Part shown: positions 19,992 through 33,314 of the stretch, piece by piece | Layout: each line of letters begins with the position of its first letter | Numbering within the stretch: position 1 is the first letter of the stretch | NCBI GenBank assembly: GCA_013433145.1 | Contig: CM024182.1 | Coordinates: forward strand, 62,001-126,000 | DNA length: 64,000 nucleotides | Reading direction: 5' to 3' | Source of the DNA: Ascaris suum | Taxonomy: Eukaryota > Nematoda > Chromadorea > Rhabditida > Ascarididae | Translations under genes and position numbers: made by a program | Notes under the pieces: model-generated | What the model saw: only the letters and a program-made list of their open reading frames with translations | Database searches by the model: none | Told to the model about the DNA's origin: nothing

Positions 19992-20989
19992 GTATGTTTG
20001 TTGATAACTTATCACATTAGAGGAAACATTTAATCACTATCACTGTAAAAGTCAACCTTTGTAGAAGTCTCAGGAAGGTAGGACTCGAGTTTCGAAAGAA
20101 GAACTTCTATTTGAAGACTTTTACCACTTCAACTGAGTAACAAATGAACACGAATATACAACACTGATGATCAACTTAATATTATCATAGCTAGTGGAAA
20201 ACAGGTAATGTTAAAGGGTGTGCATTGATCGAATGCAATTGTTTTTGCTGATTTCTTGCAAAAACGGTTTCAGCAACCATTTCTTCGTTGAAATCGTAAA
20301 AAATTTCCGCGCTAAGCAACTGTCATATAAAAGCTAAAGAAAAAAGCAGTAAAAAAAATTCCTCGTAATTCAGCCACTTCCAGGGAAATTTCTTGCGTTA
20401 AAGACTCGTCATATAAGTAAGTTTTCTGACAGTTTCTTTATCTGCTGACTGCAAATGAGAGGATAAGATGAAATTCAGAAGGTTAAATGGCTCGCATCGT
20501 GAGAATTTTACGTGACAGCATACTTTTTTGCGCTAATCACAGCTGGTACTTGGCATTTCATAATAAGCGATAAAGACATGCATCGATGTTTCCATAGCTC
20601 ATGAGGGTCCTTGATTTGTTCTGTTGCATTCTATCGCTCTCAAGGTTTTTTTTTTTGAGAAGAGTTAGGAGGAGGGTTGGTAATGACTAGTGAGAAATAA
20701 GCATGGCAACCTTTCGCAGAAAAAGAAAACAGATTTCTGCATTTTATTCACAGGCGATATTGTGTTTGATGAAAGCTGATATCAGTGGAGAATAAGGGAA
20801 GCTTCATTCTTACGACCTTTAAAGCGATGCTTAGAGAAGGAATATTTGAAGTTTCAATAGAAATATCTTTATCATTATTGTGCTTGGAGCTGGAAGATAT
20901 AGTAGGCGTTTATATGCGTGTTCAGTCTTTTGAGAAAATTAATGCGTTTAATATAATTGATATATATTTATATATTTATAGATAAAATT

Positions 20990-20993
<4 letters not shown>
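19992..20993. other. Intron-like DNA between p and TA tract 2 (copy 1)
   Basis: No gene recognised. The 20785-20985 frame has no domain and begins at a non-ATG codon. Confidence 0.55.

Positions 20994-21072
<79 letters not shown>
20994..21072. repeat. (TA)n tract 2, copy 1 (79 bp)
   Basis: Perfect TA run ending about 295 bp before the unit junction. It is followed by a TTTATATTTATATTTCC low-complexity stretch up to exon q. Confidence 0.95.
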
Positions 21073-21075
<3 letters not shown>

Positions 21076-21246
21076 TAGATAAAAGGCATTCGTGTTTCCA
21101 TTTATATTTATATTTCCATTTAATCTTATACTTGTTGTCTGTCTTTATCTTTATACTTTAATTTATATTTATCTAAATATTTACGTACTTTTTATTTTTA
21201 TTTATATGCTTTAATTTATTTTTATATGTTTATACTTTATATGGAG

Positions 21247-21358
21247 TTGATTCATGAGGAGAATAATCGATTGAAGAGCGATCTAGCGGCTGTGAAGGAA
21301 AGGTATAGAAATTTAGAATTCGAGGATAACGCTGTTCTGCATAAGATCAGCGAAAAAG
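21247..21358 (+). CDS. Coiled-coil exon q, last exon before the unit junction (copy 1)
   Basis: The frame reads LIHEENNRLKSDLAAVKERY then RNLEFEDNAVLHKISEK and one spare base before GTAGAG. It has strong heptad spacing (NNRLKSDLAAVKERYRNLE). The acceptor is poorly defined: ATGGAG precedes it and could itself be coding. The unit junction falls only 9 bases after the exon, inside the next intron, so the following exon of this gene is cut off in each copy and would lie beyond the array. Copy 1 has TTG and copies 2-3 CTG (both Leu) as the first codon. Confidence 0.6.
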
Positions 21359-23140
21359 GTAGAGATGTTGATGCACAGTAGAGAGATGCTGAGTGTAGCT
21401 CCTATTCTATACGAAATTCTTTCCTGCTGAAAGTGGCAGGATTTAAAACAGTTATTTCAATTATATCGTTATTATAGGAAGCGTTTTCTTAGGGCGCTGT
21501 TTCCGTTCCTTTGGAAATCGAAATGAATTTGAAGAGCCGACGCCGCAAATAACATCAGTCAGGAATGAATCGGTGGCAGTGGTTACGGCAACTTTTCTTC
21601 ATTGCACAACACAACTGAAGATTCCTACCATTCAACGCATACGTGGTGGCAACGTTATCGTCAACTCCGATTGAGCGGTTCGTGCATAAATTTGCAATGC
21701 TTTAGTATTCGTTTGTGATGAAAAAACGCTATAGAATTGAAGGTATAAACTTTAATAAGTGCAAATAGCGGTGTAGAAGAGTTTTTTTTTGCTAATGAAG
21801 TTTCGAATCATTGCAGAAACATTACTTAGCTCTTATCAACACATAGTCAATTGTCGTCTTGAGCACAAAAGTAAATGCTAGTCTGTGGATTTGCTCGTGA
21901 GGCGACAACTGATTGCGAATTGTTTTAGAAAATTCACCTCCATGTTTAACATGAACTGATCTCGTTGGCCGCTCACTTCGTCGCAACAACCAAGTGGCAA
22001 AAATGGCAACACGAAATTCCCCAAAACATTCCGTTCTATATGAAAGTTTTTTAAAACCTTTATATTGCATTTTAGATTTACGTTTCGTTGATACACTTCA
22101 CTACATTCGTTTGTTTATTTATGTTCTGTTAGCCGCTTCTGCTTATTATTTCATTTCATTATGTTAGGTTTTCAGACATTATTATCCCTCTTTATATTTA
22201 TTTATATTCATATTTATGATTATATTATGTTAACACAAACTTGTGTTTATGGTGAGCGCACAAAATGTCGCGCTAGTTCATTTTTAATTTGTAATTTATA
22301 TTTACTGTAAAACTGATATTTACTTGCAAGACCGCATTATGTGTTACCACAAACTTCTATAGTTCAGACGAACTGCAAGGAAATGTTTTTGAGCCAAAAA
22401 TCTATCCTCGTTCTTTTCACTACCACGTATTTGTATCAGATGAGCCATCCAATGAAAATATGGTCATTTCCGTGTTTCTATCTATTTTTCAAATTTGCTC
22501 TCCCCTTATTTTTTTTTGAATTTCTGAGGGCGTCGATCATTTCTTCATATTTTATCCATTGTAATAGAACGTGTTACTGCATTGTGTGTTGAGAATTCTC
22601 AATGCCTAGACGAGCAGAGAAATTCTTTCTATTGCAACGTCACTGGCATATTGCACTCTGCTAAACGTATCTTTTTTTTCGTTCAATGACGCCAATGCCT
22701 GATTGCTCTACATAAACGAAATCAAATACGCTCCCCAACTAACATTCGATCGCATTTCATTCATTCACTCTTGTTTGTTTGGTATCACTCGTGTGTCGAT
22801 GTGTATTTTCTATGCGTTTAATTTTGCAATGAGGAAAGCGCTGCCGGCTGCGCAAGTTTACTGCATATAGTTGCACTTAAATGTATAATATTTTGTATCA
22901 GTGCGCCACACTCATTTACAAAGGCTTTTAGAGGAAGTGATGGCAATGAATTCGAATTGAATTTCATTTGGCTATATGCGCAAATGCGCAACCGGCGCGG
23001 TCATCTTCTTGCTCGTGTTTTATATATGAATGGTCCCATTATCATAGAATGTCGATGTTGTACTATCTTATATTGTATTATTTCATGATCATTTTGAAGG
23101 ATCGAATCATCCAGGATAATGAGGGATGAAATGAGGATTT

Positions 23141-23362
23141 GTGAAGGTGATCGTTTCATGTGAAAGATGGATTATTCATAAGAGTAAAGGCGCAGCTCCT
23201 TTTCGGGTTGTCCTCTTAGAAGAAAGCTTTTTCGTAGATGACGACGAATTATCGCCGCTGTTCAGTTTATCCTCCGCTGCAGTTTCTACTATAAAAAAGG
23301 AATTTGTCGGTGAAAATGTGCCATTGCCTCAGGCGTTAATGCGAACCCAGTTATTGCAATGA
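23141..23362 (+). other. 73-codon open frame of unknown nature (copy 2; also copies 3 and 4)
   Basis: Reads ...GAAPFRVVLLEESFFVDDDE, LSPLFSLSSAAVSTIKKEFV, GENVPLPQALMRTQLLQ. It starts with GTG, so it could only be part of an exon. No family is recognised and no clear splice sites flank it. The same frame is open at 38256-38477 and 53362-53583. In copy 1 (about 8041-8260) two single-base losses, at GAAGAAGC near 8121 and ATCGCGC near 8149, break it. Confidence 0.25.
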
Positions 23363-24976
23363 ACGGTTGAAAAACCGATTATATGGCACTGAGCTGCTTG
23401 TATCAAACGGCTGATCTAGCTAAAACTGTGGAACAAGTGGGTGGAAATGACAAGATTTCATGTCTGTGTCCATATCATCAATAATACACTGTATCGTAAG
23501 TGTACAAGTTTCTGATACAGATGAAACCTCACATTTATAGCTGTTTATTTCTCGGCTTGTGGCTAGTGCTCTAAATCGAATAATCCGTGAGTTGTTCACA
23601 GAGCATTTCATAAGTACTCAGCTGCCTCTCCTTCATATTAAACTAACGACTTCTTTGTATTACAAAATATTTAGAGATTTTTTTTTCGTTTGATATCAAA
23701 ACTATCTTCTGTTATGGGATATTCATGTGAGCACCAGTCACCTGTTTCTTTACAGTTGACTGCAGACTTAAATATTTATACATCGTTTAATTACAGGTGA
23801 TTTCATCGTAAAAGAACACCGAATCCGAATCACGTTGGCAATTATCGGTCGCGGCCAATGAGCGTAAAACAAACACTTTAAAATGAACTTGATAATCTTC
23901 TAGGCGTATCGCTCAACTACAGTCCAAGAAGAGAGGCATACATGAGAAGATAGAAGAGGTGACGAGAATTCGCATAACGCTCATTAAGAAAATTGAAGTC
24001 GTTAGTTAAAACCTTTTTTTGCCATTTAGAAGGGCACTGATAGGATTCCCATCGATCCTTAACATGTTTCCTAGTGTAGAGTAATCATACGTTACGACTT
24101 TTGACACATATGTCAATTTCTAGAGTAATGACTTAATAACAATACTTTACGGTAGCCGTTTACAGTAATTCGCAATTAGAAGCACAATTTGCAGTAACCA
24201 TTCTCTGAATTATAGAGGGAACTTACCGTTCTATTGCCCATAGGTTTCTATTCAAAGCTGTATAGTGTTGAGCGGTGAATGCTTGCACTCATCTTGACAT
24301 AAGTTTAACCTCAAGACGATTTTATACATGATATTAACCTTGCATGAATGCTTGAAGTGCACTAAATATGAATAGTCTTGCTTTAATTGAGAAGAAGATT
24401 TGTATCAAAAATAGAGTGAAATTCAATCATTGAGCACTGTCGTGTAGACAAGCGCAAAAATGATTCTCAAACAGCATTGAACAATAGCTTATTAATTTAT
24501 AGGTGTGATTGGAAATTCGAAGCGGAAAGAAATTTGCTATCGCGGAGGGCGCGAAATTCCATTTTATCGATGCATTCGGATTAAAGGAGGTCCTTTGACT
24601 TTTCAGGTATAATTGAATTTCTATTTTTCAGCGAATATTTTGAGTTTTAGCTAGGCACCTGATTACCTATTCACCTGAGTATCCCTTATCATTACTCCAA
24701 TATCGCATACTTTGAGGATGGAAAACTTCTGTTCGATGCGTAAATGTTTATATTTAATAATTATATTAAAAATATGAATGTAAAATATAAATGCGCCATC
24801 TTTATATTTTGTATTTATTTTTTTAATACTTATATTTATATTTATAATTTGTATTTTTTTAATTTATTAATTAATATTAATACTTATAATTTATAATATT
24901 TATAATATTTCTATTTTTAATAATTTTTTTAATATTCAACTTGCAAAATGTGTGAAAAATATGTGTTATATTGCAG

Positions 24977-27900
24977 AGCGAAAACAGAGTACAATCCTCA
25001 CACTGGCATTTGCCTATCGACCATACCTCAGATGTTCACTGACGATATTGGCGAGCGCACGTGTAAAGCGAATGACACAAACGGAGTGGGTGAAAGTTGT
25101 GCACATGTAAGTTATTCGTCAATCTTTTATGCTGCAACAATCATGTCGTTTTAAATCTTATTGCGATTAGCACTAGGGGAATGAGCTGTTTTTGTTACTG
25201 GATTATTTACTGCCATTATTAGTTTGTTGAGGTGTTCAGATGACGATATATATGAGGGATTTTTTCAAACATCGCTCTGAGACCTCATGCAAGAAATTCC
25301 ATTCATGTGGATCTTACTGTTTTTAACCTCTCTTGGTGTTTAAGGTACCGAGTTTATTCCTCTGAGAATAAGGGGTGATGTCGCATCGCGCATTGCTAGG
25401 CTGATATTTGTCTGTCTTCATGCACCTTTTTGGGGACACTGTACTTTGTTCCTGTGAGAGGTTTATAAATGCTTGATAAACAGGATCGATTGCTTATGCA
25501 GAAAGCCACAGCTATGCAATTCGATACATATAGTTGATTGCTATGCTTGATTGATCTCCTTCTAAGCTTAGTTTTATTCTAATCGACCATGCCTTCATGT
25601 ATTATTGGCATTTAAATATTCCATGAAACGTGGAGCAAAGTTTAGCTGTACATGCGTTCGAATGATTTAAAAGCATATCCGTGGTTGAGGTATAGCCGCT
25701 TAACGATTTTATTGCAGCAATTTGCTGCGCGAGATGTTCAGCATTGCTTCACTGTTTTTGAACAATGGGCAGCCGGCTGGTCGGATTGATTGATTCGCAG
25801 AGCTCATATATCATGTCATTTTAATGATGCAGCCCTTATTTGTCTATATCTTCATGCAGATATTTGCAGTTATTACCTTGCGACGAGTATAACAGATGGT
25901 TCCACGATGAGTAATCGCAAATCGCAAAAGAGAGGAAGGATACGATGCTCGCTCAATCGCAACAAGCTCAACAAGGTTCTATTTTCTGCAACACAGTGAG
26001 GCATTTCATTGTGAGGTGTTGTCCCCTACAGAATCATTTCCAATTCTATCTATCCGGGGAATTGTTTTTCAACGAAGATAGATCAAATACTCGATGAGTT
26101 GTTATTTTTTTCACTGGATAACTTGTTTCGGATAAGTCATTTATATTCTAAACAGGGTGATCGTGAAGTCTATGTCGCCAGCATTACAGCAAACAATTCC
26201 GTCTGTCCATCACTTGTTGATCCAGTTATCCTTTCTATTGCATTTGCAATAATCGATGTAGTGCGATTGCTTTGAATTTTACATCGCCAAAGTTTAACGC
26301 CCTTCACGAACAATGTTCGGTACCAAGGTGGTGGTAAATCTCTATACTTATGATAAAGGAACAGGTTTATTATGGAATCTCATGTCAAGCATCGGAATAA
26401 TCGGTATCCAGGTGATATTTTAATGCCTGCGTGCATGTCGGTTTTCCACTGTGATTAAATCAGTGCCAGATCATTGTACGGTGATTGCGTCATTTCGTTT
26501 GGTAAGGTTGAATTTAAAGCGGCGTTATGGCAACGTGTGCATGTAAAGATGCTTCCATGGAAATTTTCAACTCGGGTCCTACTGAACCTAAAGTCACGAA
26601 ATCCGATGATGCAATTTTTGCCGCAGTTTAGCTTGTCGTATTAACATTTGGGACTTCACCGTATGCCGGTCGGATCGCGCGAAATGAATCCTTTTCACAA
26701 GGTTTTTACGATTGATTAAATCAGCTAAGATATGATCCGATCATTTAAGATATGCATGATTTATCGCGGGCATTTTTTTTTCTGTGTTGGATAATCACCA
26801 ATTGATTGATCACTGAGCAAAATTCTAAACCTTCTTGGACGTTACTTTTCAGTTGTGGTAGTGGAGAAGTGTTTGCCCTGATGTATTTTCGTGAACATAT
26901 TTGCATTTTTATTTAACATTCATCTACCTAAAAATTTGATGAGAAATACATTTGAATCTCTATGAGCGGATGAATTTTTGAGGTCGTGCGAGTATAACAT
27001 CCCTGTCGCAGCGACGACAAGGAGCACGATATTCAGCGATCGCTCCACCTCGGCAACAACAGCAACGATACAAACCAATGGCAGCTCCGATGTGGGTACG
27101 TTTGTCGACATTGTAAGCTAGCTAAAAGCGTTTTTTAAATATGCACAAGTTTCTGCACATGACTCACTTATAGCTAAGTTCCTTTGATGGTTATTGGTGA
27201 TTCGCCAGAGGAAACTAGTTCAACGAAAACATCACTGGCATGTTATATTTTGATGGTCGACAGGAAGGTCTTAATCATTAGCACCGTAGTGATTGGTCGA
27301 TGAAAATCAATTTTTTTTTCGATGAAAATGTAAAAAACGTTTTTTTTTCTTCTGCCAATAGTGGATTGTTCCCTGCTCATAAGTGTTCATTCATTTCGCA
27401 ATCTTCTTGAGCAGTTATCATCTCGTAATTGCAGTTGATTCGCAAAATATCGCTTTTGTTGTTCATTTTCATTCATTCATAAAGCATAGGTGTTGCAAAG
27501 TGCGGTGCTGTTCAGTTTTGCAGCGCCTACTAAATCCACTGTTGTTTTCTCTTAAAAGCATGGAACTGATGCGACACCCTGTTATTCAGTCTTTAACGCT
27601 ATATTGCAAGCACCTTTCTGTTGAAATACTTGCTCTTCGTTCCTCGTTATTTCACCTATCACCTGTGCCTCATCGTCCCGCTTGTTAAATACTATGTTTT
27701 CAATGCTTCTGTTGAAAAAAAAATGAATGCATTCCATATTCACTTTCTTCTTTTTTTTTTTTTTTTCAACGTGCCTTTATCGACGAGTTGTTGAACCGCC
27801 TTTCAGTTAACATTAAATGAAAAGACGGTGCAAAGCTTCATTTGAATCCTTTCCATTACCTTCGATTGTGAGTTGAGCAAGCGTTCATACTAGAATATTC

Positions 27901-30900
27901 TCTTGTGCTAGTCGAATTTATTTGGTCGAACTTAGACTTTTAAATTAAACTGCACGTGGACCACTCATGAATAATAAAGAGGGCGTTCGCAACCGAACCG
28001 GCTATTCTAGGTCATCTTGGTTTAGAGCACTCGAGCAAACTTCATGAGCAAGTGTCGTGTTGTCTTCTTTGCAGGTCGACAATTCCCGAAACCTTACACC
28101 CACCTACGTTGTACGTAGACAGGCTCGACTTAGTGTGATTGGTGCGCTTTCGGAGATCGAGCATATGGCGCAATACGCTAACGTAGTAATGGAGAGCTTA
28201 TGACCAAAGGTTCCCCGTTGTAATCGTTTGTGGCGATGATAAGTGAGCACTGTTTCAGCGGACAGTCGTGTGCTGTGAAGCTCGATTAATTCATGTCATT
28301 GGTTGCAGCTTTTTGAATAGGTGATGTCACATTTACAACTACAGTCTTTAAGATTTTCGGTATTACGATACAAAAAGTGGAATTAGCAGAATGTAGTACC
28401 ACTGAAAATAGGTGGCGAAAAATGCGTTTTCTTTTTGGTCGTGACAATTCTGATTCATGGCGTTTGCGTCACTTGTCGCTTTTTTTAAATCTTAAGCTTA
28501 TGCGATGCACGTTTGTAGCAAATGCTGTGGAATTCGTCGCTACTTTTAATCGGACATACTCACGCCTTTTCAAGAATTTGAGAAATTACATGTGAGTTAC
28601 AGATTTGCCAAGAAACGGTGATCAAACTTTGAGAAAATTTGAGAATGGCACCACCTGGTTGTCATCAATGGATTCGCGATCCAGACAGCAGGACCTTATA
28701 CGCGTCACTAAAAACATGCTCACTTGAGTGGCAAATGCAGTCTTTAAATGCTAGTTCTTTTGCAGTTTCCCAATGCTCCTGCTGTGTTTGGGAATTCTTG
28801 TGGTTTTAGTTATCACAATGGAACATCTCTGGCAGCAGCACATCGTTTCCGGCCCGTGTTTGACTTTGGCTATGTGGCACTCGATATTCTTTATGCATAT
28901 CCAGAAGATTCCGGCACTTATACTTTGGTAGCTCGAAATGAGCTTGGTGAAGTGCAGTCTAACCTTGAGCTGGTCGTGAACTCGAAGAAGACGCCTTACC
29001 TTCGATCACATTATCCAAGGAGTAGGTGCAGGAATTCGAGCTTCCCTTGTGTTCTGACACGTGGCAAGTGCTGACGGTCCCACAATTTTTGCAGCAATAA
29101 AGTACAGCTGAGTGAAACTTCAGCCAGAACTTATTACAAAAACGGTTGGATGCTACAGAAATAAGCGAAAGGATGCCACAGAAAACAATTTGTTAAAAAG
29201 GCGCCATTTTTTCCTATCCATAGAACAAACGCTGAATTTGCGAAGATTTTTAAGCGGAAGTGGATCTATATTTAGAACGTAAAAGATTGGAAGTCATGTT
29301 CTCGAACTTCCCAAATCCCTTAGTTTTTAATCTTCCTTTACCAATCAGTCAAAATTATTATTCGGTTGCCACGGAAATTCATATGAGCTTTGAGAAAGTT
29401 TCTCCTCTTATACATTGCGGAGTAACCGGACATTTCGGGCATTTTCACGTCGACGCTGCAATAAATGTTATCTGGAAAAGTGGAGGTAGAGTAATGTGTC
29501 GACATATTCAAACCTTCTCGCTGCTTTAAGGATTGGAAAGGATACGCGAGTTGGAACAGAACAAAACAAAGCCCTGTAGAATACTCACGTGATCGGGAGT
29601 GCGACAACCCGCCTAGTGTCATCGGCGATTTGGCGGATTTGGAACTGAATGAGAACGACGATATTCATCTTTCTTTGAAGGTTGTGCTCAGTTCATTATT
29701 ACCTTGGAAGCGTTTTTCAGTCCTCAAACTGTCATATATTTTAGAACTCTAGTGAGTCCTGTTTCCTCCGCTTCACTTATTATCGAAATCTTTTACCACA
29801 AGAAGATCCTGGCCAACAGGAAACGTAGAGAGAAGTATCGCTGTCCCTCGCATTCATAAAAGGAGAGGAAATTATTGGGTTCTGTTTGTAGGGCATGAGT
29901 GAGCGTATTGAAACCACTCAACGTTTCCATCCCCTTCAGTCGTGGCTTTTGCTGCAGAAGGACTCACGAGCTCGCAACGAGGAACTAACTGTTCAACATT
30001 TATTTCCACTGTTTAGGCTAAACGGCCGACATTAAAATGCAATTATGGTAGATTAAATCCACGATTCAGCAGTGAGCCTATGTAAGTTTATAAGTTGGGT
30101 GTCGAATCTAGAACGAGAAGAACGTTTCGTTTCGATTCATTTCGTTATTTAGTTTCGCAACACACAAAGTGCTATGCAGTGGGTTAAAAATGCGATGAGG
30201 TATCCATGAATGCTGTTACTGCCTCACTTTGTAGGCTAGAATCCATCAGTTGTTGATAAAAAATAAAGAGGATGCGGGTTCCATCACCTTCTTCAGCAGA
30301 ACTTGTGAAAGGCATCGCAGTGATCTCTTACTATAGTTGAGCTAGCTGAATCTTTGTTTGTACAATTAGTTATGTTGTAAGCAACCAGCTGTATTATACG
30401 AAGCAGCACTTTCTGTTTTGAAATAACATTGCAGACTATTTTGCTGAAGTGGGAATATAACAAACCCGCATTGCTCATTATTAATCTTAAGTGATATTTG
30501 AATAGAACGATGGTTTATTTTCTTTATAATGAAGGTAATATGTATCAAAGTCATTGTCGAGCGAATTTCTAGCTGACACCACTGAATGATGCAACAATAG
30601 TGGTCGAATGGATCGTTGATGGCCGACCACTTCTGATTGAATCGAGAGCAGAAATCATATGCGACTTTGGACTCCTCAAATGGACATTCGGGGCGCAATC
30701 GCTGAAGATTCAGGAGTTGATACGGTGAAGGCGACCAATGCACTTGGCGAAGCTAGCAGGCAGTGGAGAATATTCGCAAAACGTAATTTTTATAGGCCTT
30801 CATCTCCATTCATCAATTTCAGCTTCCACGAATGTGGTTTAGGCGATAAGAAAACAAATGACGTTTATGAATGGATGAATATGTGCATAAATCTCATAGT

Positions 30901-31973
30901 GAATTTTCTTGGTTAAGAAATATGCAGCAGATAGCCGGAGACCCAACATTATGTCATATCAGCGGTCAAAGTTATTGAACATATGTAATTGATATGTTCC
31001 CAATTTATGAACAATTCTCTGAACAACAATTCGTGCTGTCGAGAATTTGAAAAAATATGGAAGAACGGAGATCGAAAATCATCAACGGCCACATATGAGT
31101 TTTTTTTTTTTTTTTGTTTCGTTCAATATGAGTTTTTGTGAGAGAGGAGATGGGGAGAGACTAATAATGGAGAGTAGTTAATAGGGTCTAAGAGTCGTAG
31201 CAACGTAAACGTGACACTATTTTGGGCATTTCCAAATAAAATCCTACAATTTCTGCGTGGTACAATGTCAGTAGATTGTAATATGGTTTCGTGCACTCAC
31301 ACATATTATATCTGCCCATATGGGACCAGGACTCTATAAAAATAGTGTGATATCATACAGTTAGCACTTGCAAATTCAAAGTGCCACAAAGAACACTGAG
31401 TGCATTCATTCACAAATGTTATCGTCGATTATCGAACTATATTGTAAGTCGGCGTACTGTCAGTTATGTTTGTGTATGCAGCCTAGAAGACTTTTGTTTA
31501 CGTGAATTAGAAAGTCGTAGATGAATATATGCGGCAGATGTGATGCCATCAAATTTATTTTATTTTTCCGCGAAGTTATACTTTGCAATAGTTTTTAGAT
31601 ATCTGAAATCATGTTTTGCATAAATGCCCATTTCTTGTGAATGGATGATTGAAAGTCTATTGCGCCAAATGGGATAATTTTAAAAAAAAGTAGTTTCCTG
31701 CCAAAATTTACCCATGGGAAGGACTGAAATTCACAACATTTATATGTTCACAGCACGATCATATCTGAAGCTGAAGTGCAAAGTCAGCGAGAATTGTGAG
31801 ACGACAGCTGAGCTCAACATATTTTTGCAGGGTCCTTCGCAGTTTATGCAATCATTGCCAGGAAACGTAAGCGAAGTGGAAGAAGGTCAGCCGCTCCACA
31901 TAGAATGTCAAGTCAACCATTGATACTACACCTTCAATTTCTTCGCTCAAAGATGGACAAGCCATCCCCACCG
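24977..31973 (+). pseudogene. Kettin/titin-like Ig-linker exon series, copy 2
   Basis: Exons by homology to copy 1: d 24977-25106, e 25870-25975 (stop TAA at 25912-25914), f 26156-26233, g 26983-27095, h 28075-28203, i 28766-29025, j 29531-29680, k 30573-30782, l 31754-31973. The stop and all frameshifts seen in copy 1 are present. Differences: Cys for Arg in exon e (LLPCDEY), Pro for Ser in f, TTTTTGAG before g, and Ala for Val near the end of k. Confidence 0.68.
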
Positions 31974-32289
31974 GTGTGTAGTTTCTTGTCGTTTTTTTTT
32001 GTTTGCCTTTCCGATCATCATCTGTCGTTTTGCTTTTTTATATGACAAATGAAAATTGGCAACCAATGGAGAATCCTTGCCGCTTTTTAGCTGCATTTAT
32101 ATGCAAATACGGTTATACATGATGTTATATGGTAAATATAGAATTCAGTACTACTTTGATACTTGTCTGCTACTTTAATAATGGAATCCAATTCAATACT
32201 ACTTGTCTACTCTGAGCCCGAAACCGGAATAAATGTTTTCTCGATTTTAATGAAAGTAGTGTCGGTAAAAATAGCGTTGACGAAAATAG

Positions 32290-32291
<2 letters not shown>

Positions 32292-32355
<64 letters not shown>
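32292..32355. repeat. (TA)n tract 1, copy 2 (64 bp)
   Basis: Followed by CCTGGTGGTAG. Confidence 0.95.
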
Positions 32356-32357
<2 letters not shown>

Positions 32358-32358
32358 T

Positions 32359-33237
32359 GGTGGTAGTTGTAGTGGTAGTGCTAGTCCTACTGGTAGTTTT
32401 AGTGCTAGTGGTAGTGCTAATTTTAGTGTTAGTGTTAGTGCTAACGCTTGTGCTACTGCTAGTGGCAGTGCAGTGGTAGTGCTAATGCTGGTGGTTGTGA
32501 CAGTGTTAGCGTTGGTGCTAGTGGTTGTGCTAGTCGTAGTTGTAGTGCTAGCGGTAGTGTTAGCGTTAGTGCTCGTGCTAGTGCTAGTGGCAGTTTTAGT
32601 GCTGATGGTATCGGTAGTGCTTTTGCTGTTGGTAGTTCTAGTGCTAGTGCTAGTGCCAGTGCCAGTGGCAGTGCTTGTGCTAGTTCTAATTGTAGTGCTA
32701 GTGCTAGTGCTATTACTAGTGTTAGTGTTAATGCTAGGGATAATGCTCGAGCTAGTCGTAGTGGTAGTGGTAGTGGCAGTGTTAGTGGTGGTAGTGGTAA
32801 TGCTGTTGGTAGTGCTAGTGCTAGCGACAGTGGTACTGCTGGTGTTAGTGTTAGTGTTAGTGCTAGTGCTAGTTTCAGTGGTAGTGCTGGTGATAGTGGT
32901 AGCGTTAGCGCTAATGCTCGCGTTAGTGCTAGTGCCTTTTGTAGTATTAGTGCTGGTGGTAGTGGTAGTGGTAGTGCTAGTGCTATTGCTATTGTTAGTG
33001 TTAGTGTTAGGGTTTATGCTAATGCTAGTGCTAGAGCTAGTCGTAGTGCTGGTGCCAGTGCTAGTGCTAGTCCTTGTTCTAACGCTAGCGCTAGTGCTGG
33101 TGCTAATGGCAGTGGTAGTGCTGTTGGTAGTGGTAGTGCTAGTCGTAGTAGTAGTGCTTGTGCTTGTGACACTGGTGAGTCTTGTTGTAGTAGTAGCATT
33201 AGTACTGTTGCTAGCTGTAGTGCCAGTGGAAGTGCTA
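32359..33237. repeat. G/T-rich minisatellite, copy 2
   Basis: Same word order as in copy 1. The + frame at 32473-33381 and the - frame at 32247-33377 are repeat artefacts. The minus frame ends differently from copy 1 because the TA tract length changes its exit frame. Confidence 0.92.
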
Positions 33238-33314
33238 GAGCTTAGTGGCAGAGCTGAGCTTGTGCTGGTCGTAGTACAGCTCAGATCTAACGAAAAGGTC
33301 ACATTCGATAGTAA

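Larger units (their letters stand above)
6268..21367 (+). repeat. Tandem array, copy 1 (15,100 bp)
   Basis: First complete unit. It begins at TTGATGCACAGTAGAGAG and ends at CGAAAAAGGTAGAGATG, where the next unit starts. The left flank (ACAATCT) and the unit end (AGAGATG) differ immediately before the TTG, so TTG is the only microhomology at the breakpoint. This copy differs from copies 2-4 at many shared sites: the bases around 6310, an R rather than C codon in the LLPRDEY exon, TTTTCAG before 11878, and two missing bases near 8121-8152. It is thus the most divergent copy, as often seen at array edges. Confidence 0.97.

Noticed and set aside
21822..22096. Two overlapping minus-strand frames (82 and 72 codons)
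   Set aside because: They overlap each other in different frames. The extra frame exists only because of a one-base T-run difference from copy 1.
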